From assembly GCA_950295325.1 (NCBI GenBank), contig OX485804.1, forward strand, positions 1,738,001 to 1,798,000: DNA of 60,000 nt, read 5' to 3'. The DNA is from Polytrichum commune (lineage: Eukaryota; Streptophyta; Polytrichopsida; Polytrichales; Polytrichaceae). The notes under the pieces were generated by a model. It had not been told where the DNA came from. It was given only the letters and a program-made list of their open reading frames with translations, and did not search any database. Positions within the stretch are counted from its first letter, which is position 1. Every line of letters begins with the position of its first letter. Both the position numbers and the translations under genes were made by a program. This document shows positions 57,501 through 60,000 of this stretch, one piece after another.

Positions 57501-60000
57501 AATAAATATTAGATGAAGCAAAGAAAAAATTATTGAAGAGTAATTGACGGAAAGATACGAGAAGAAAGTGAATTACGTGGTGAAAGAGCCGGAATTGTGG
57601 AAGTGAGGAGGAGGATTTTGGTTGAGAAGATGTTCCAATTTTACATGAAGTGAATGACAAAAAAACCAAATTATTTTTAATGAGATAATATAAAAAGCTC
57701 ATGACCTTCTTCATGAAGTCACTTTGATGTATGGATTAATGGATGGTAAATTGTACCAATATAAAATAGTGCATAAAAAATTCAACATGACTGAAACAAA
57801 TAGTGATAGTGGGTTAGACTATGTAGAAGAGTAATTAAAAATTTTCTAACAAAATAGCAAAGATTGTACCCATATTTAAAAAAAAATCATTAACTCTTTA
57901 AATATTGTAAGAAAAGCTCCATAATTGCCAACAACTTGTTCCAAGAGTACCTCTATCTTCTCTTGAATTTAATTCTATTTCCTCTTGTATGAATGATGTT
58001 GCAGTAGTTGGAAGTACAGTTTCTTCACATGAGGTAGGTGTAGATGGATTACATCTTCCTCTTATAATTTTGTAGCACTTCTTGGATTTGATTTTGTACA
58101 CTCACCCTACTACCATTCCACTCACCCATTTCTAAAAATCATTTACAATCTTATTTCCAATCTAGTCCTAAAACTCCATTAGCCCTTTTGTTTGTCTTAT
58201 ATTCCTTTAAAATAGATTGTTTTTTAATAAGATAACCACAAGCACTTGAATCCTTTGATTACAACCACCATTTGGATGTGTAATTTAACCCATGAGTTCA
58301 CCCATACATTAAAAAAAAAAAACACTGAAATCGCAAAATATATGCAAAAAAAACCTAAACTTTGTATACTTCCCAAAAAATAAGCATGAAAGAATCTACA
58401 TAATAAAATGTATGTTAGCAATATGAATTTTTAGCATCACAAGATGTAAAGTGGACTAGTAGTTAGAGATGTTGGAAAAAAAAAAACAATTGTTCTATGG
58501 TGAATATGGTTCAAATTTCCTCACATGTGAAAACATCCAAGTATAAGGAAAAACTTGCTAGTTGGTCAACTGCCTCTTGTGCTTTGGCGTTGGCCTGTCG
58601 GCATTCTGTCTCAAAAAAGAAAGAAAAAAAAGCATCCAAGTATAATATGGAATCTTGAAGCCACCCTGACAGTGGCTACCCTATTTTGAGGAGAGGGGGG
58701 CAAGAGACTCGTAGTGAAGGCAATGAACTTTTATGGTGTTATCATACATCCACATACAACCAAAATTCGCCAACATTCTCTAGCATTTGATTTAAAAAAA
58801 TAAACCATTGAGCTCTTATAGAAACAAATTCACTTTGTTTGTTAGCAATTTTGGCGAACTCCTCATGATTCATATCGTCGCGGATTGATTTGAATTGGTG
58901 CACTTCAAAATCCTCCACTTGATTGTTTCCATATCTTTTTCATTTGATTCTTGGAGCTCAATGACCTTCTTCTTGTCTTTTTTCTTCATGTCATTGGCCC
59001 CTTCTTTCCTATAAATTCTTCATTTCTTTTTGTAGTCATTTCTTCCTCCATTTCTAATATTCTAGCTCTAAGAGAAGAATCCATATTCTCCAATTGTATT
59101 CCTTATATGGGTATATTAAGAGATGGAGGACAAAATGCACTAGAATAAGAGTGGAGAAAATTGGGACCATATAGCAAGTGAGGGTGCAAAAATTTGAGAA
59201 ATCAATGTGTGATAATTCTTGAAAAACGGAGGTGCCATTTCCTGCAACCATTGTGAATTTTAAGACCATTCTCCTTGAGACTCTCTACATGACTTATCTT
59301 CATTAGTATACCCCTCCATGCTTTGAAAATAAAACGAATAGTACAAACCAAAATAGTTCAAAACAAGTATGCAAGTGAAATGAGAGAATGATCTTGAGGG
59401 GTCACTGGCGAATATCATAGAAACAACGTGCAATAAAAAAGAGGGTCTAATATATTCATTGTAGATAAATTTTGCAAAGAACGTACATATAATACATGGA
59501 GTTTTAATAATAATGAGACATGTATACATGTAAAATACCATCACATATAATGGCCTCTTTTATCTAGTCAGTACATGTAAAATAATGTGGAAACAATTAC
59601 TAGGGGTAGCGGGTCTAGGGTAGGGTTTGTGCTAGTGGATGAAAATAGGTAATATTTTGTTGAAAAAGCTTGGATGGATGATTTTGCACGCCGGTTGGCT
59701 TGAACGTTACTAAACCAACATATCGAATGTGAAGTTAATGTTCTTTATCTACATGCCGAAAGGGAAAATTTTAGCGCATTAGTTGAATTATAATCTTCTT
59801 TCCAATTTTCTTTGGTAGTACAAGTAAAATAAGGTATTTTTCAAAATCCTACCCCCCAAAAAAATATAATTACTAATAGGGTGTATTAAAATACAAGAAT
59901 TTACCTTTATTTTGAAAAATACCATACCTTATAATCTTTTCTCCAAGGTAAATAGCCCCCTAATAAATAAGTCTTGAGCGCACATGTATGCATTTATATA
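57501..60000. other. AT-rich end of the window, possible Harbinger ORF2 remnant
   Basis: No intact gene. The minus strand at about 58930-59110 reads RARILEMEEEMTTKRNEEF then a basic stretch (RKKTRRRSLSSKNQMKKIW). This is reminiscent of the charged C-terminal part of the second (Myb/trihelix-like) protein of PIF elements, which would fit downstream of the transposase in opposite orientation. The similarity is weak. No right terminal repeat matching 56195 was found before 60000. Confidence 0.25.

Noticed and set aside
59000-59600. Right end of the Harbinger element
   Set aside because: GGGG- and CCCCC-bearing strings near 59600 and 59950 do not match the inverse of the left end.

Overview
The window looks like nuclear DNA of a land plant. 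It is AT-rich and sparsely coded. The evidence is GT-AG introns, a plant-type peroxin-4 gene, secreted curculin-like/PAN lectin genes of the EP1-like type, AAACCCTAA telo-box motifs, and a background of decayed plant transposons (copia, a non-LTR element with a plant-type zf-RVT end, PIF/Harbinger and CACTA). The diverged PEX4 C-terminus and old repeats would suit a non-angiosperm such as a bryophyte, lycophyte or fern, but the sequence alone does not settle this.

Layout. 1-6.7 kb: no gene; a telo-box leader-like stretch, dispersed repeats and a 0.55 kb inverted-repeat foldback. 6.76-9.03 kb (+): a five-exon ubiquitin-conjugating enzyme gene, PEX4, complete over 157 codons, with an upstream ORF. 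9.9-20.9 kb (-): a tandem segmental duplication. The distal copy (16,960-19,979) is an intact four-exon lectin-like gene. The proximal copy (10,158-13,504) is a pseudogene that lost exons 2 and 3, carries frameshifts, and has a CACTA element inside. 21-26 kb: repeats. 26.8-32.4 kb: a copia relic split by a 3.9 kb antisense LINE relic. 32.5-44.6 kb: gene-poor, with minisatellites, a decayed coding region of unknown family interrupted by a complete Harbinger MITE, and a GC-rich palindromic patch. 44.6-54.9 kb (+): two intact lectin-like genes in tandem, each preceded by its own tandem-repeat array. 55.6-60 kb: dispersed repeats and a degenerate PIF/Harbinger transposase.

Functional content. PEX4 is the only housekeeping gene. 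The other real genes are a four-member lectin-like cluster, three intact and one dead, with conserved exon structure (intron phases 2-1-2, last exon always 304 nt). They encode secreted proteins of 428-438 residues without kinase or transmembrane segments, so they probably act in the cell wall or apoplast. Their most unusual feature is local tandem duplication: in all four 5' flanks, in intron 1 of all three intact genes (twice copying the end of exon 1 with its splice donor), and in intron 3 of the last gene, where a three-monomer higher-order repeat is found. Exon 2 and intron 2 of the two plus-strand genes look recently homogenised.
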